Assembly (NCBI GenBank): GCA_948470475.1
Contig: OX419337.1
Span: 36,897,536 to 36,961,535, forward strand
Direction of reading: 5' to 3'
Source of the DNA: Galaxea fascicularis
Lineage: Eukaryota; Cnidaria; Anthozoa; Scleractinia; Euphylliidae
DNA length: 64,000 nt
Made by a program: the position numbers and the translations under genes. The notes under the pieces were generated by a model. It searched no databases. It saw only the letters and a list, made by a program, of their open reading frames with translations, and was not told the DNA's origin. Positions 1-13,000 of this stretch are shown here, in pieces. The first letter of the stretch is position 1; each line of letters starts with the position of its first letter.

Positions 1-984
1 AGTAGATTGTGCAAGTTGATTTTACATGTACTGGTTAATATAATAATAATATTAATGCAGTTGAGAATAGGCTGAATGAAGTGATAATCTCTTAAGGAGA
101 GAGATGTTAAATGGCTGCTTTATTTAGTATATAAATTACTAAATCCTGTTAATTTTAAGTGTGATTATTTTTAAGCCACTCTGGTGGGCTTTTATGGATC
201 TGTGTTTGACTGCGTTAGTTTGGTGCAGATAAATTCAATGTCTCTTTCAATTGATTGCATAAATATTTCTTAGAATTAATTTTATTTTTTTTGTGTCAGC
301 GATATTAGTTTTCTGTGTGACAACTTAGTGAATGTAACCACTTCAGTAAATGAAAGGGTATTCTCTATCACAATGTCACAATTAACAAAATATACAGTCC
401 CAAACATGTCTGACCCTACTGTATATATACCCACTGTATGCAGTTTAGTTAAAAATAATTTTCTTTTCATTTTAACCATTAAAGACTGATCAGCATCAAA
501 CTTCTCCTTGTAACATCAATGCTTTTTAAAACAGAGTGGCCATAAGAATTAAGGACAGAATCACACAAGATGAATTTGCTTGATATTACTAACAGCAATT
601 TCTCCCCACTACTTCTGTAGGGAATGTGTAGGGTCGACAAATGAGAATTGAAATTTTGACCTTAGGGTTTAAGGGGTTAAAGCACTTTGTGGTTAGATAT
701 TACTGGTATTTTATGTCATGCAACAGGGGAAGTACAACTGTATTTGTATTCATTTTTAAACTTTTTTGCATTATTTAAAGTATCCTATAAATCTGAGATT
801 ATTTTGCCATGCTTGTAAGTGATGACAGCACTGTCTGATGGCAATGACACTTGTGGTATTACATCTTAATCTCTTTTCTATAAATTTAAATTAGTTTTTA
901 GAATGCCATTTAATTTGTCCAAAATGGGTAAAGGTTGGTTGTAGAGTTTGTAGGTCCCTCCAATCTGCATTTTTTCTTTTGCAG
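1..984 (+). other. Intron upstream of first visible exon
   Basis: AT-rich, CpG-poor non-coding sequence ending in a pyrimidine tract and cag acceptor at 982-984. It is an intron of the TRIO gene, because the first visible exon begins inside the SEC14 domain and earlier exons must lie before the window. It holds one TTAACC-type MITE copy (471-681) and otherwise nothing I recognise. Confidence 0.7.
471..681. mobile_element. MITE, TTAACC-ended family, copy A
   Basis: The stretch begins TTTAACCATTAAAGACTGATC and ends GGGTTTAAGGGGTTAAAG, which are imperfect inverted repeats. The internal text (ACTTCTCCTTGTAA, AAAACAGAGTGG, AGAATTAAGGACA) recurs at 46315-46460, so this is an interspersed family. 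There is no coding capacity. Related copies with the same termini are at 2011, 16353, 17044 and 56174. Confidence 0.6.
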
Positions 985-1098
985 ACTGCCGTTACGTCCT
1001 TGGATGGTCTTTCTAAGTTTATCGACCTTGGCCAGATAATATCAGATCTTGGAGGTTCGTTTAAGTATGACCATTCTAGGTGGATCAACATGCGCATG
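985..1098 (+). CDS. TRIO: TRIO exon 1 (visible): end of SEC14 domain
   Basis: 38 codons, phase 0 at both ends, bounded by ttttgcag before and ATG|gtatgt after. The peptide contains [15 protein letters not shown], then [18 protein letters not shown], matching the C-terminal edge of the SEC14/CRAL-TRIO lipid-binding domain of TRIO/Kalirin, including the conserved aromatic-His-x-x-Trp ending. In this family the domain binds phosphoinositides and helps target the protein to membranes. The rest of the domain lies upstream of the window. The assigned donor and frame are supported because the next exon continues the family sequence directly. Confidence 0.9.
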
Positions 1099-4000
1099 GT
1101 ATGTTTCAAGTGACTTTTTGTTTACACTGGATTAATTTCAACTTTCTGAACTCTGGGTTTGCTCAAAAAGATTTATTAACCGGAAGGCTTGCGGGATGAA
1201 GGACGTAAATGACAATTTTGGATTAAATTTTCCTAAAATATTAATTTGCTGTACTTTGGCCATTTTTGAAAGAAAAGTCTATTTTTATTTTGTGACCAAA
1301 AGGCTAGCAGTGGATAAGCTTAATATGACTGTCTTTTGTAAAAACTCCAGAAACAAACAAAAAGGTTCTCATGTATGGTTACAAGATTTCTTTGGCTCGG
1401 CTTCAAGCAAACAAAAGAGAAACCGGTCATGTGTCATTGCATGTGAGCTAAAGTCATAGCATGCTAATTTGCTGCATCTAGTCCTTTATATCACGGAATA
1501 AGTGCACAACTATGTTTGCATTACAGTGACCAGTCTGCAAATTCCTGATGCCCCTTTTACATGTATGAGAAGCCCTTCAGTTATGTGTTCTTTGTTAGGG
1601 TTACTGTAGTGTTTGAATCAGCATCGATTGAATCTATGTCATTGGTTGTTTGATATGGCAAGCTTTGTAGTGCCAAGTTTTCCTAGTGACAGCTATATTT
1701 AAACTAAACTCTGGCATTGTAGTAAATCATAGAGCAGCACAGAAAAAAGAAAAAAAAGAAACTTAGTGAAGGAAGAGAAAAATCACAGATTTGAGATAAT
1801 TGAAGCATCATGTGCTGGCAAAGTATCACTCCAGTTCATGGTCCACTTCAAAGTTCAGTTCAGAATATGACAAGGTTTACAAAAATAGCAAACCAACGTA
1901 AATAATGTACTGATTACAGTATTTTTTAATGTTTTTTAGGATAACTAAATTTGCCCTAGGTTGCCATTCTTAGGAAAAAGAATTAATGATACCGATAATA
2001 ATAGATAATCTTAACCCTTTCACTCCTGCGATCACAATATTCCATGTAATTCTTCCTACAGTGCTACCATACATTGTTTATAGTGTTAGTTCTGAGAATC
2101 TGGTGATAAATCAAACAACTTTCATGTAAAACCAACCTTGATTTTTTATATCCTCTGAGATTATTGGTAGAAATTTTATATTCTTGCTTTGTCTAGACTT
2201 CAAGACAATGTTTTGGGAAATTGTTGATAAGAAATTTGTGTGGTTTAAAAATGTGATTGTGACTGATATCACCTGTGGAGGAATCACAGGTGCAATGCAG
2301 TGAGTAATAATAATATTATTGTGTTATATTAAAGAAAATTTTATGTACTTGATTTGTTTTTGTTAAAGTACAATAAGTTGCATGTAACATCCCAAAGACT
2401 GGACAAATTTTAGCAAAACAAATGCTTATTTAAACGAGATTCCAGAACACAAGTTTCACCCCATTTTTACAGTAAAATTTGTGAATTTAAGCCTTTGACA
2501 TAAATGCTTATGAACTGGTTATTATAAGAGGAAATTTTGTGCTTTAAAATTTGTTGGTATTGATGATGAAAATGCCTTGAAACTGCAGGAAGTTAGGAGC
2601 TCAAAGGAACTGATTCTAACAGTGTGTGGGTTTTGTTTTGGAAGGCTTAATTATTGGACAAAATTCAAAATTTAGTGCCTTATATTTCAGGTACATTTGA
2701 GATAAGCCTCTCTTCAGAGGACCTCATACTTTTTAAATTTTGCAAACTTCTAATTACAGGGATTTTCTCCTGTTGTAATGGAAGACCCACATGTATCAAG
2801 GATTTTATGATTTCTTAAGTTCACACAATGTGTCGACCCACATCAAGAGTGCTTTGTGCAGTCATGAAAGAAACTTGGATAAAATCTTTCATTTCTGAAT
2901 TTTTGTTGTGACTTTTGATGCAATTTCTTTATTAGCAGGTGTTAACCATTTCACCTAGCCATTCACAAAATAGCAGAAGATGTTATCTTTTTTATATTCT
3001 GACCATAAAATCTGATTAAAACTTGACAGCTTGTTGTAGGTAAGAGTTATTTGGTCAGTCAATCACTGTGATCACACTCTGTTGTATTGAAATTCTTATG
3101 ACAGAATATGCTGGTTGACCTTGAAGTGATTTTATTTGAGAGTTTTGACAGTGTGAGTCAAGTTTCAATGTTACTTTTACAGGCACTGGAAAAATTTTTG
3201 TATGAAGCCTCGTCATTGTTAGCCAAACTAGTGGAAATTCAAGATGGACTGAGTCGGGAAGACTTTGCAGATACTCTTGAGGGCCTTAAAGATCAGATCA
3301 AACATAATCAACATGTGAAGAAGTGGATTGTGAAAGCTCCTGTGGAGATTTTACAAGATGAAGGAGAGAAATTACGGACTACTTTACAAGATCCAGACCA
3401 AGTGACAGATGGTTTTACTGCTGAAGATGTTAAAAAGGCTGAACTTCAGATTCATGAGTTGGTAGAAGGGCTTCATTCAAAACGACAAAAGTTGCGAGAA
3501 TTATGGAATCTACGGAAGTTGAAGTTGGATCAGTGCTTCCAATATCGTGTATTTCAACAAGATGCAGAAAAGGTAAGTAAGAATTATTTAGAGTTTCTAA
3601 CTTTGTTTGATGGTCTCAGAGTTGTCCGTTGGGCTCAATGGGTTAATTTTGTATTTAGTTATTTATTGTTGGTGACCAACAGCTTTGATATTATGGCCAC
3701 ATGGAAACGTACAATGTACATGTAACAGTTGCCATAAATGTTTCCGTAATTGTGCAAATTTTCAATTTTTTGGCAATTGCTAATAATTTTCTCTTCGAAA
3801 CACTAAGCACATTTATGGTTAATTATGAACAGCAAAAGCCAGAAGTGTATATAATAAAATTGCGATGCAGTATTATGCACATAAAAAATACATATGTGTC
3901 TGTGTTGTTTACTTATCCCCAAGCTGCACTCGTGTCTGGTTACATGTGTGCCTATGTAAAAATAACATAACTTAATACACTGTATGTCAACTGAGAAGTT

Positions 4001-7000
4001 AGAGTATTTTTTGTCCATCCAGTCACATGTATTGTAGCCTCTCCTATAAAAATCTCTTGATTACAGTCATATACATGTATATCAATCTTGGATTTTAAGT
4101 ATATTAAATAATTATAGCATATTCAAACTATTCCAATCTGACAAGGTGTTATTAAAGGAGCAAGTACTTTCATGCTAATTTGGTCAGCTGTAAGATGTTA
4201 AACATGTCTATAAATTAGGGAAACCCTGAGTATAATGAAGCACTTCAAATATTAATATTTTACTCAGGACTGTGTTCCTGCACTGAAACTAAAATAATAC
4301 TGTCTGCTTTTACGGATGGCAAGGATTGATACATTTGTCCTACATTTCAAGGAATGTTTCAGCATGAGTGAAGGTCGTTTTCTAACTACCGGTAGCATTT
4401 CTGTGTAGTTTTGGCTGGTAAACAGCAAAACTCCCATCAGCCCTTTTAATTTCGACGTCTCCCCTTATTTGTTGAAAAATAATTTTCTGATCAGAAACTA
4501 GTATTGTTCAGCCTTCATGCTATTCATCCAGTTTCGTTTAATACACCATTAACAATATGCGTCACTGCACTTAAAAGCTCATTAACTGCCTTGGAGGTTA
4601 TTCATACTCACAACAGTGTACAGTTTGATCAATGCTACAGGAAAAACTGGGGTTGTTGAGTGTTGTGACATAAGTGTAAACACACAGAAAACTGCAGAGG
4701 ATAATGAATGAGATGGTATCAGCTCTATCTGAGATCCATCTCATTTACATTTAGATCAATGTCAACTATGGTGTAATTAGTATGACCCCTTAGTCAGGGA
4801 TTTCATTAGAAGCCAGCTACCAGTGAAATCTGCACCTACTTTCTCTAGATTTTTACTCAAATGATTAAAAAGTGTTCATCAGGTTGCCACCTACTTTGGT
4901 TAGGTCAGACAGCTATTCCAAAAAACATTGAAACCCCTGCCTAGTCCCTTTTCATCAATCTCTGTATAATGCACTGCCATTTCTGCCTTGGGCTATTTTG
5001 TCTACTCTAAAACCTTTTTGTAAGGCCTGCTGTTCTACTTGGTGTGTTTGCTCGCTTGGATGTATAATATGCACGAAAAAGAAATGTGTTTCTATGAGCA
5101 TTCAATACCAGCTAGAGTTCAATCACCTTACTTTCTTCAATAAATGCTCTCCTGTGAGATTTCAATACGAGATGAGCGCCCTGTGTGGTGAATCAAGTCT
5201 CTTTGGTTTGTTCAAAGTTCTTTCTACTTTTTTTCTGTATGTGATTGAAACCCAAAGTTATGTGCATAAGTGATGGGAAGGAATTAATTAATTTGAAGTT
5301 ATGTTTTTAAGATCTCTGCTCTTTGGATAATAAATACAAGAACAAGGAGACCAGTGTGTTCAGGACAGGCAATTTTTTATTTGCTGCATACACAAGAGAA
5401 TGTATTGGCACTGTCTTTTTTTTCTCTGTGGTTATTGGTAGCAACACCTCAGTTAACCCCTGTGCAAGGCCAAGCTTGTTTTTCATTTGTATTTTATAAA
5501 AACAAAGAATTCCAAAAGAATGTGTAACATAAATTCTTTGTACTCAATTAAATTTATTAATGTGACATGTCCTACAAATAGTTTGAAAAAAAAAATGTAG
5601 TATACCATGTGTTTGGGTATAATACAATCTTTCCCCCTATCTTTTGTCTTTAAACTAATAGCTTGTGTTAAAACCTAGCAACAGAACAGCCTTTGTTATG
5701 GTAACATGTGTGTGACATTAAGACTACATATGTGCAAAACTTGTTTCTTTGTTGTAAAGAACACAAATTTTAAATAGAAGTTTGGAGATTCAAAAACATT
5801 ATATTACGCAGTCAAAAACATTTGAAAAATTTAATATTTGGTTTCAAGTAGATTCAATCTTATTCTTGATTTTTCTGGTAATCTAAGTAGGATGATAACA
5901 GTTTGGCATTGCAGTTTACCCTGTTTTGAAAAAAGGTTGTATGATGGTTAAAGATTTAAATAACATATGCTGTAAGATGAAATGAATCTGAATCATACAA
6001 TATTATTATTAGTTATTTTTTTTACCTTGGGTTATGACTTAAATTAAAATTATTGATGATAACTGGAAGATCAAAATACTTCCACCATCAATTGAGGATG
6101 AAAGTTGTGGACACTTCTTGCTCTAAGCTGGCATTTTGCAGTTTTCTTTTACCTCGTTTATTTTTCTTCATTATTTTCATTTTTATCCTGGTTGTTTGTC
6201 CTAGCAGGGAGTTTCAGTCATTGCAGGTCATAAAGCCGCCAAACAGATGCCTTTGCTTTGTTTTTAGCAAACTTATTAGCAGTTTATTGCCAAGCTTTTA
6301 GTGATTTGAAAGAATTACCATGCAGGGGGAAATCGTGGTTAAGCCCAGACATCAAAGTGCATATTCTCTAAAACATTGAGACAATTTCATGTTTGATGAT
6401 CATTTTGTTTATTCTCATAACCTGTTTGTTAGCTGAAATGGTGATTGCTGTAAGGAGAAAGCAGGCTCCAATCACTGTAAGGGTTAACACCTGATTAGCA
6501 TACATGTAGCAGCATTTTCAGTTTTAAGGTTACATAAAAGAAGTTGTTATAGAAAGACAATCAAATGTCGAGTGTAGTCATGTTTCTCTTATAGCTGTAT
6601 TTCTTTACTTTGCTGCAAGCAAAATGTCATGTTTTGAATTTTTAACTTGAAACAAGAAAATAATATATCTATCTTGTGGTTAAAGCCCTGGTTTGTTGTC
6701 ATTATCTTATATTTTTAATTTCTGAGGGTTAGATTTTCAAAGATTACAGAAGCTTCAGTTGATAGTTGCTTGGAAATGTCTAAAATCTGTTTTGTTTGGT
6801 GGTTTTCCATCAACTGTGATCTCTATTTTTGTTTTGAGCATGAATCGCTTACTGCATTACATTCACTTTCAATGCCTTGAATGCAACATATAATTTCCTT
6901 TTTTTTCTTTTCATTTCTTTTCATACCCCAGGAGATTATCATTAGAGGTGTCACAATGCCTTTCCTACCTTTGAACTGGGCCGTTTATTGAACTCAATCA

Positions 7001-10000
7001 AAAGAGGGAAATTATAAACAGTTGTGAAAATTTGCAATTTTCTTTGGCTCTAGATTAAAACAGACTGAGTTCATTAAAAATTTATTGCCTGAAGTCTGAG
7101 CCCAGACAGTCGGTCTGTTGATCTGTACGGCAGAGATTGTTTACTGTGATATTATTTTGAAGAGGTTACAAGCCCTGGGATTGTTGGTTTGTTGCAGAGA
7201 AAGAATGTCGCTTATCACATTGAGTTAGTATGTAGAACAACATTTGTGAGTCTTCATTGTTACGTTTTATTTAATGATTCTTACATGAAGTTTAAACATA
7301 GAGCACAAAGTGCTAAGATGAAAAATCAGCCTTAGGGACTTTTACAGAACCTTTGATCCAAGACGGTAGTTAGATACGCAAATTCAACAAGGTGCATAAT
7401 GTCACTTGAATGTGAGACAATTCTAGAAATCAAGTGACAAACATATCGTGGTTTGAGATGCAGTTTAATTTCTGCCCCTGCATGAGCTGTACTTTGAGGT
7501 TATATGATATTGTTTACTTTAAAATATTTTTTCAAAGAGATCCTGGCTTTCAACCATGCTTTTTTTTTTTCATGATTCACTGCTCTTGTGTTCTTGGCTG
7601 TGTGTGGAATAAAATACTGATTGAAAAGGGTTAGATGTGGAAAATTAACATTCCAAATTGCAATGTCCTTAGGCCTTCCTGTTTTTTTTAAGGCAGACCC
7701 GTGCAGCTTTCTTTCTAACTTTTTGTAAACTTTGACATTGTTCAAATTCTAGGAATAAAAAAAAATAAGAAGTTGGCGAAATTTGTTTTCTGGCATATTT
7801 TATATTTCTTTCTAACTTTTTCTGTTGGTCATGCTCGAAATCAAAATGAGCTGTTGGGTAATTTTTCATGTATTCCCAACATGAAATTTAATTTCCTTTG
7901 ATGGGAAAATATTCAGGTGTGGGTATTGAGTTATGTCTACTGAAGAAAACCTTGTCAGGGCTAATTCTACTTGCTTTGCCGTTGATATGGTAATGTAAAT
8001 TGTGTTTCACTATTGTGCTTTCTATTGGTCCACATATGTCAACACCTGTGTTCATACCATTTTTGACTACGTGCTTTTCCATTTGTATTATGAACAATAT
8101 TATTTTTCTGTCCGCTGATTCAAGTGTCAGGTTGACAAGTGGAAGTAGACAAATGAGTTTTGAAATTTAGTTAGAAAAAGCCAGCTGGACAGCTAGGGGT
8201 TCATAATTTTGCGGGAATAACAATTTTTTATTTTCAGGCCTAATTTAGTTCAGTTGTGAATGCATGTCTTGTATGACAAAATGTCTCTGGCATCTTGTGC
8301 GGGACTACAGTGATTCAACTGAAAAAATGGAATTGCAGCAGAAAGTGGAATTATATTAAGATTGGTTAGGGTTCATTGCATTTTATATTGAAACTGTCAT
8401 TGTAAGCAAATCATCTATGAGTGGTTGAACCCAATATCTCATCTTTCATTCCTCTGACTGCCAATTTCTCCTGCAGATGCTGGTATGGATCAAGGAGAAT
8501 CGCCAAGAGTTTTTGTTAAATTACACAGAAATTGGAAATGATACTGCCTCAGCTGAAGAACTTGAAGATGAACACAGAAATTTTGAGACAAGTTGCATGG
8601 TAAGAAATCTTGGAAAGTTCATGTATAGTCTATTCAGTAATTCTATTTTATTCAACTCATTATATCTGAACATAGTTGAACTCAACCTTCAAAATTTCTT
8701 ATGATTTTTGATACCTTAAACAGACTTACCAGCATAAAACATTGATATTTTAGCTACAAGGATGTTGTAATACAGTGTCCTAGTTTGTTTCTTCGTGTTT
8801 TGATTGAAACTCTTTTTATAAGGTTCTTGGAGTTTTCAAATCCTATGCCTTCTTGTATTTATTCACATTTAAATAAGAAATTCTTGATTATCTCTGGGTT
8901 TATCTTGTTATGTTTTAGTTAAGGACAAAATTTAAGCTTTGTTTTTGTTTTTGTGTGTTAATTGTACAGTTCTAAGCTTGTATTTTTCCTAAGTCATGGA
9001 TTTTGAGTGGAATTTGGAAGTGTGGAATTTTTATGTACACCATACATTCAATATAATTGTTTTCTTTTTTACATTTTCTTGAATGCTTCTTGATATTGTT
9101 TTTATACTTACTCACTTAGTGCACTTTATATATGGTTCAAATTTAGAATCTTCTTTATTTATTTCCTGTGTTGCAGAAAGATAGACAAAGCATGTAGAAT
9201 TGAACTAAGTTGATTGGCTAGAATTAAGCATTAGACACATAGATTCAACTGTTCGAGGGCTTGCATGACGTGAGCTCATAATACACCCTTAAAGAAATTG
9301 AAATAATATCAAAGCCACTTAATAAATTATGCAAGTAAATTTGCTGAGACTCCAGCTTCTAAATAATATTGTCTATTATACTCTAGTTCGTGTTACATTC
9401 AAGCCACTCTTTTAATTCTGTTTTGTTGTTGGAGACCATTAAGTTTTAAGTCAGAGTTAGTAATAATTTATTATTCTTTGTACTGGTAGAAACAAAATAC
9501 AAAAGGTAAATACATACGCCTCTGGAAATAGTGACTATGTATGTTACAGAGGGAAGTTAGGAAATGTTGATATTAAGCTTTGTTTCTTTCCTTAAGCAAA
9601 TCCAAAGAGCATTAATTGTTTTTTCCCTTTGCAAGACGTTTTCCTGTTGTTTTTTCTCTCAAGGTAAAGGGCACTTTTGTTTTGGCTTATCATTATATTC
9701 ACCGGTATGCCCTCTTGTAACTGTGTACACAAAATAAATTTTTTGTTTTGGTACCTGTTAATGGATCAGTGAAACACTGCATGTAATACAAACATTGTTG
9801 CCAAGGTTTTTCTTGTGACACAATATTATATTGTATGCATACACTGTACATTGACCAGCCTAACCATGGATCTCTTGAATGAGCTGGGGAAAATGGCCTT
9901 CAACCAATATATTCGATTTTGCTTGCTTTGAACAGCATTTTTCTCCAGTCTGCAGTAACATCATTAGTAACTCCTGAACAGTTATTCTTGCTTGTTTATT

Positions 10001-13000
10001 TCAGGGGTCGAGACTAACTTTTCAGCTTACTAGCCCAGTGGCTAGTGCATACGTTTGATTCCCTAGCCAAAACAAATTTTTCACTAGCCAGACTTGTTTC
10101 TTAGTTATTTTATTTTTCATCCTGTCAAGCAGTTTCAGTACCTTTTTTTCCAACCACAGTACAGAGATGAAAGAACTGAACTTATCAGCTTATAAGAATA
10201 GGTTTATTTTACGTTTGAAAGTATTATGATGAGTTTATCATCGCAACAGTTTAAATACAAAAAATCTGATTTTAAGGGGCTTGAACTAAAACGTCAAATA
10301 AACGCTAGCCTGTGTGTAACTTAAAGTACACTAAACAACTTCAAAGTGCAATGACTTTATTTGGAGAGTTGCAGACATAGACATCGATCTTAAATAGGCA
10401 TCACTTGAATCACTCAGATTTTTTTTTAGTTTTTGAAGTAATTGAAAGAAGACCGACTTTTTTTAAGCATGAAACTTTATCCCTAAACTTCCGTAACTTC
10501 TCATTTGCAGCAAACAGTTTGTTTGTCATTTGGTGCTTTAGAAAAGACAACCGAAAAATTCAATCATGCTTTCGCTTTTTAATAATCTTAAGTTCTTGCT
10601 TGAGGCAATAAATCATGTGAACCAATTATATACAGCCGATGTTTCAAAGTCTGCACACTTCGACCAGTAATTTCTACTGGTCCTCCAGTGGTGACATTTC
10701 ACTCGCCAAAATGGCTAGTGAAGCGCAAAACCTACTAGCCAAATTGGAATTTTTACTAGTCTGTGGCTAATTGGCTACCGTTAGTCTCGAGCCCTGTTAT
10801 TTGGAATCAAATTTTGGTTGTTTCAAATTAAAAACATCCCCTGTGTATCCTCAAGTGTGCACAGAGGGAAATTTAAGCCTGTAGCTTAAATCCAATTGTA
10901 TGCCCAGGGTTTTCATTAAGAACTGAAGTACATGTACATGTAGTAGGAGGATAATTATTATAAAGTAACAGGAGAATCTGGCCACTCAGACAAAAAATTA
11001 CCTTCAAGGCTGCTACAGGCCATCGAAATTTAGCCGGAGAATTCCACGCAGTCGCTGGAGAATTCTCCGATCTCCGATGGCTAATGAACACCCTGAATGC
11101 CCATATGCTTAGCATTTAGAATACTTAATGTTACATGCTCCAAGAATCTACACATAAAGTTGTACATTTATTGGGTCATTGCTGCATTAAGCTTGCAAGT
11201 TCTGTCTCAGAAAATGAGTGATTGAGTTCAATCTGATGAATGTCGTGAAAGATGCTGGTGAAATTACGACTGACATGCCAAAGTGTTTTTTAAATTAATT
11301 AATTATTAACTTAAATTAGGAAGCCCTTGTGGTGTGTAAAAAGGTTTTGGGGTGTCTGGAAGGATGATTTATAGGCCAGCCAGTCATTGAATGCACTGTA
11401 CATGTATATCTGCAACCTTATCCTTTGTAACTGGTATTTTACGTCATGGAGAATGCTTCAGATAATCATTTTTTTTGTCTTAACAGGCTAAGATGTTGTA
11501 ACAATGTGATATTAACTTTTATATTATCTCTTAGTAGTACTTACTTTTTAGAAGGAGTTTACACCCTGAACATGTTTTATTGCATTTAAAGATTTCATTT
11601 ATTGTCTTTCACTTATTAATTGAAAAAAAAATCAAATTTGGTTAGAATTTATCATGTGTAAAGATTTTTCCATTGGTAATTTCTGTTAAATAGACCTACA
11701 GACTATTTTGGTTCCTGCTTTAACTGGTTTCAATTGGCAATGGCATTTTTTTTATAAGATAAGGGGATAAGCCCTAACATGGAGGCGCAGGATTATTCTA
11801 AATGGATTTCCTTCCCTTAGCCACTAAATCCTATTACATGTAGTTTAATTTAAGTGGTTTAAAAAATTAACTGGCCTTTTGCCATTTACATTTACCTGAA
11901 GTCACAAGTTTATTATCACATGTAAGGCAAGCTCAGTCTCCCAGTCACCCCTGAAAATGAATGAAACCCTTGATGCAAGGTGAGTGGCGGAAGTGGAGTC
12001 CATTGTCAAGTCGAGAATGCATAATGCCTAACTTGATGGCGGAGATGCTATACATGTATGTGTTAATGGCTGGCACTTGAGTCGTGAACCTTAGTACAGC
12101 TTTCAAAGCTCCCAGTTAATATCTGTTATCACTTTGAAACAACCAATGTTACAAGCATTCCAAGTGTTTTCATTTATTACAAATTATGAAAAAAAAGCAA
12201 GGAACAAAGGAAACAGGACTGTAGTGTGTTTTAAATAAGGTTTAGGTTAAAGTGAGAAAATTTGCCCATATTCGTTGAACAACACTCCCCTGTCCTGGTC
12301 CTCCCCCCTCCCCTCCCTCCCCCCCTCTAAAAAGATGATTTATGTTACTTTGCTGTCATAGGAGAGCACTGTCACCTGTCCAATTTATTTTACATCTCAC
12401 TTCCTTTCTAAGGGTATGAAGCTGGAACATTTTCAAGTACATTTAGTTAATATGCAGATCTGCTTGCTTACTTGCTCCAAACTGAAATTATTCTCACCAG
12501 GGGTTTAGCTTGATGTTTGTGAGATACCAGAACTTGTTAGGGTATTATTTTGGCCTTGAAACTACTTTGCAGATATTCAATTCTCGGTATATGGGATGGA
12601 CATTATGTAAGATTTAACTTAGTTTCAATTGATAATTAATTAATATAGTCAGGGATTTTAAGAGGTGGCTTATACATTTGTATTATATGACTGCAGAAAA
12701 CTGTAATTTCTCAAGGGAGAAAGTACAATTTTACTGTGTTGTTTGGTAATTAAAGGAGACACAAGTTAAATAAATGAACTAAGCTTCAAATCCTTCTGTT
12801 AAGGATGTCAAAGGTCCTTAAAATTAATATTAAAAATATTATAAATTACTGAATACAGTATATTAAGCTTTTTAAGCCCAACCCAAAACAAGGAACCACT
12901 AGAATTTTTTTGCTATACATCCAGTCATTATGTGTTATAATAGAGCTGAATTGATTAAATTTGGGTTTCAAAGCCAAAAATGCACAAAATCATGTATTTT

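Noticed and set aside
3108..3182. Upstream ATG as an alternative start for exon 2
   Set aside because: It lies before a good acceptor; no promoter motif or CpG-rich leader, and the frame is open by chance.
11221..11260. Hammerhead-like CTGATGA .. GAAA words
   Set aside because: The intervening bases do not form a stem II and no matching stems I and III are present.
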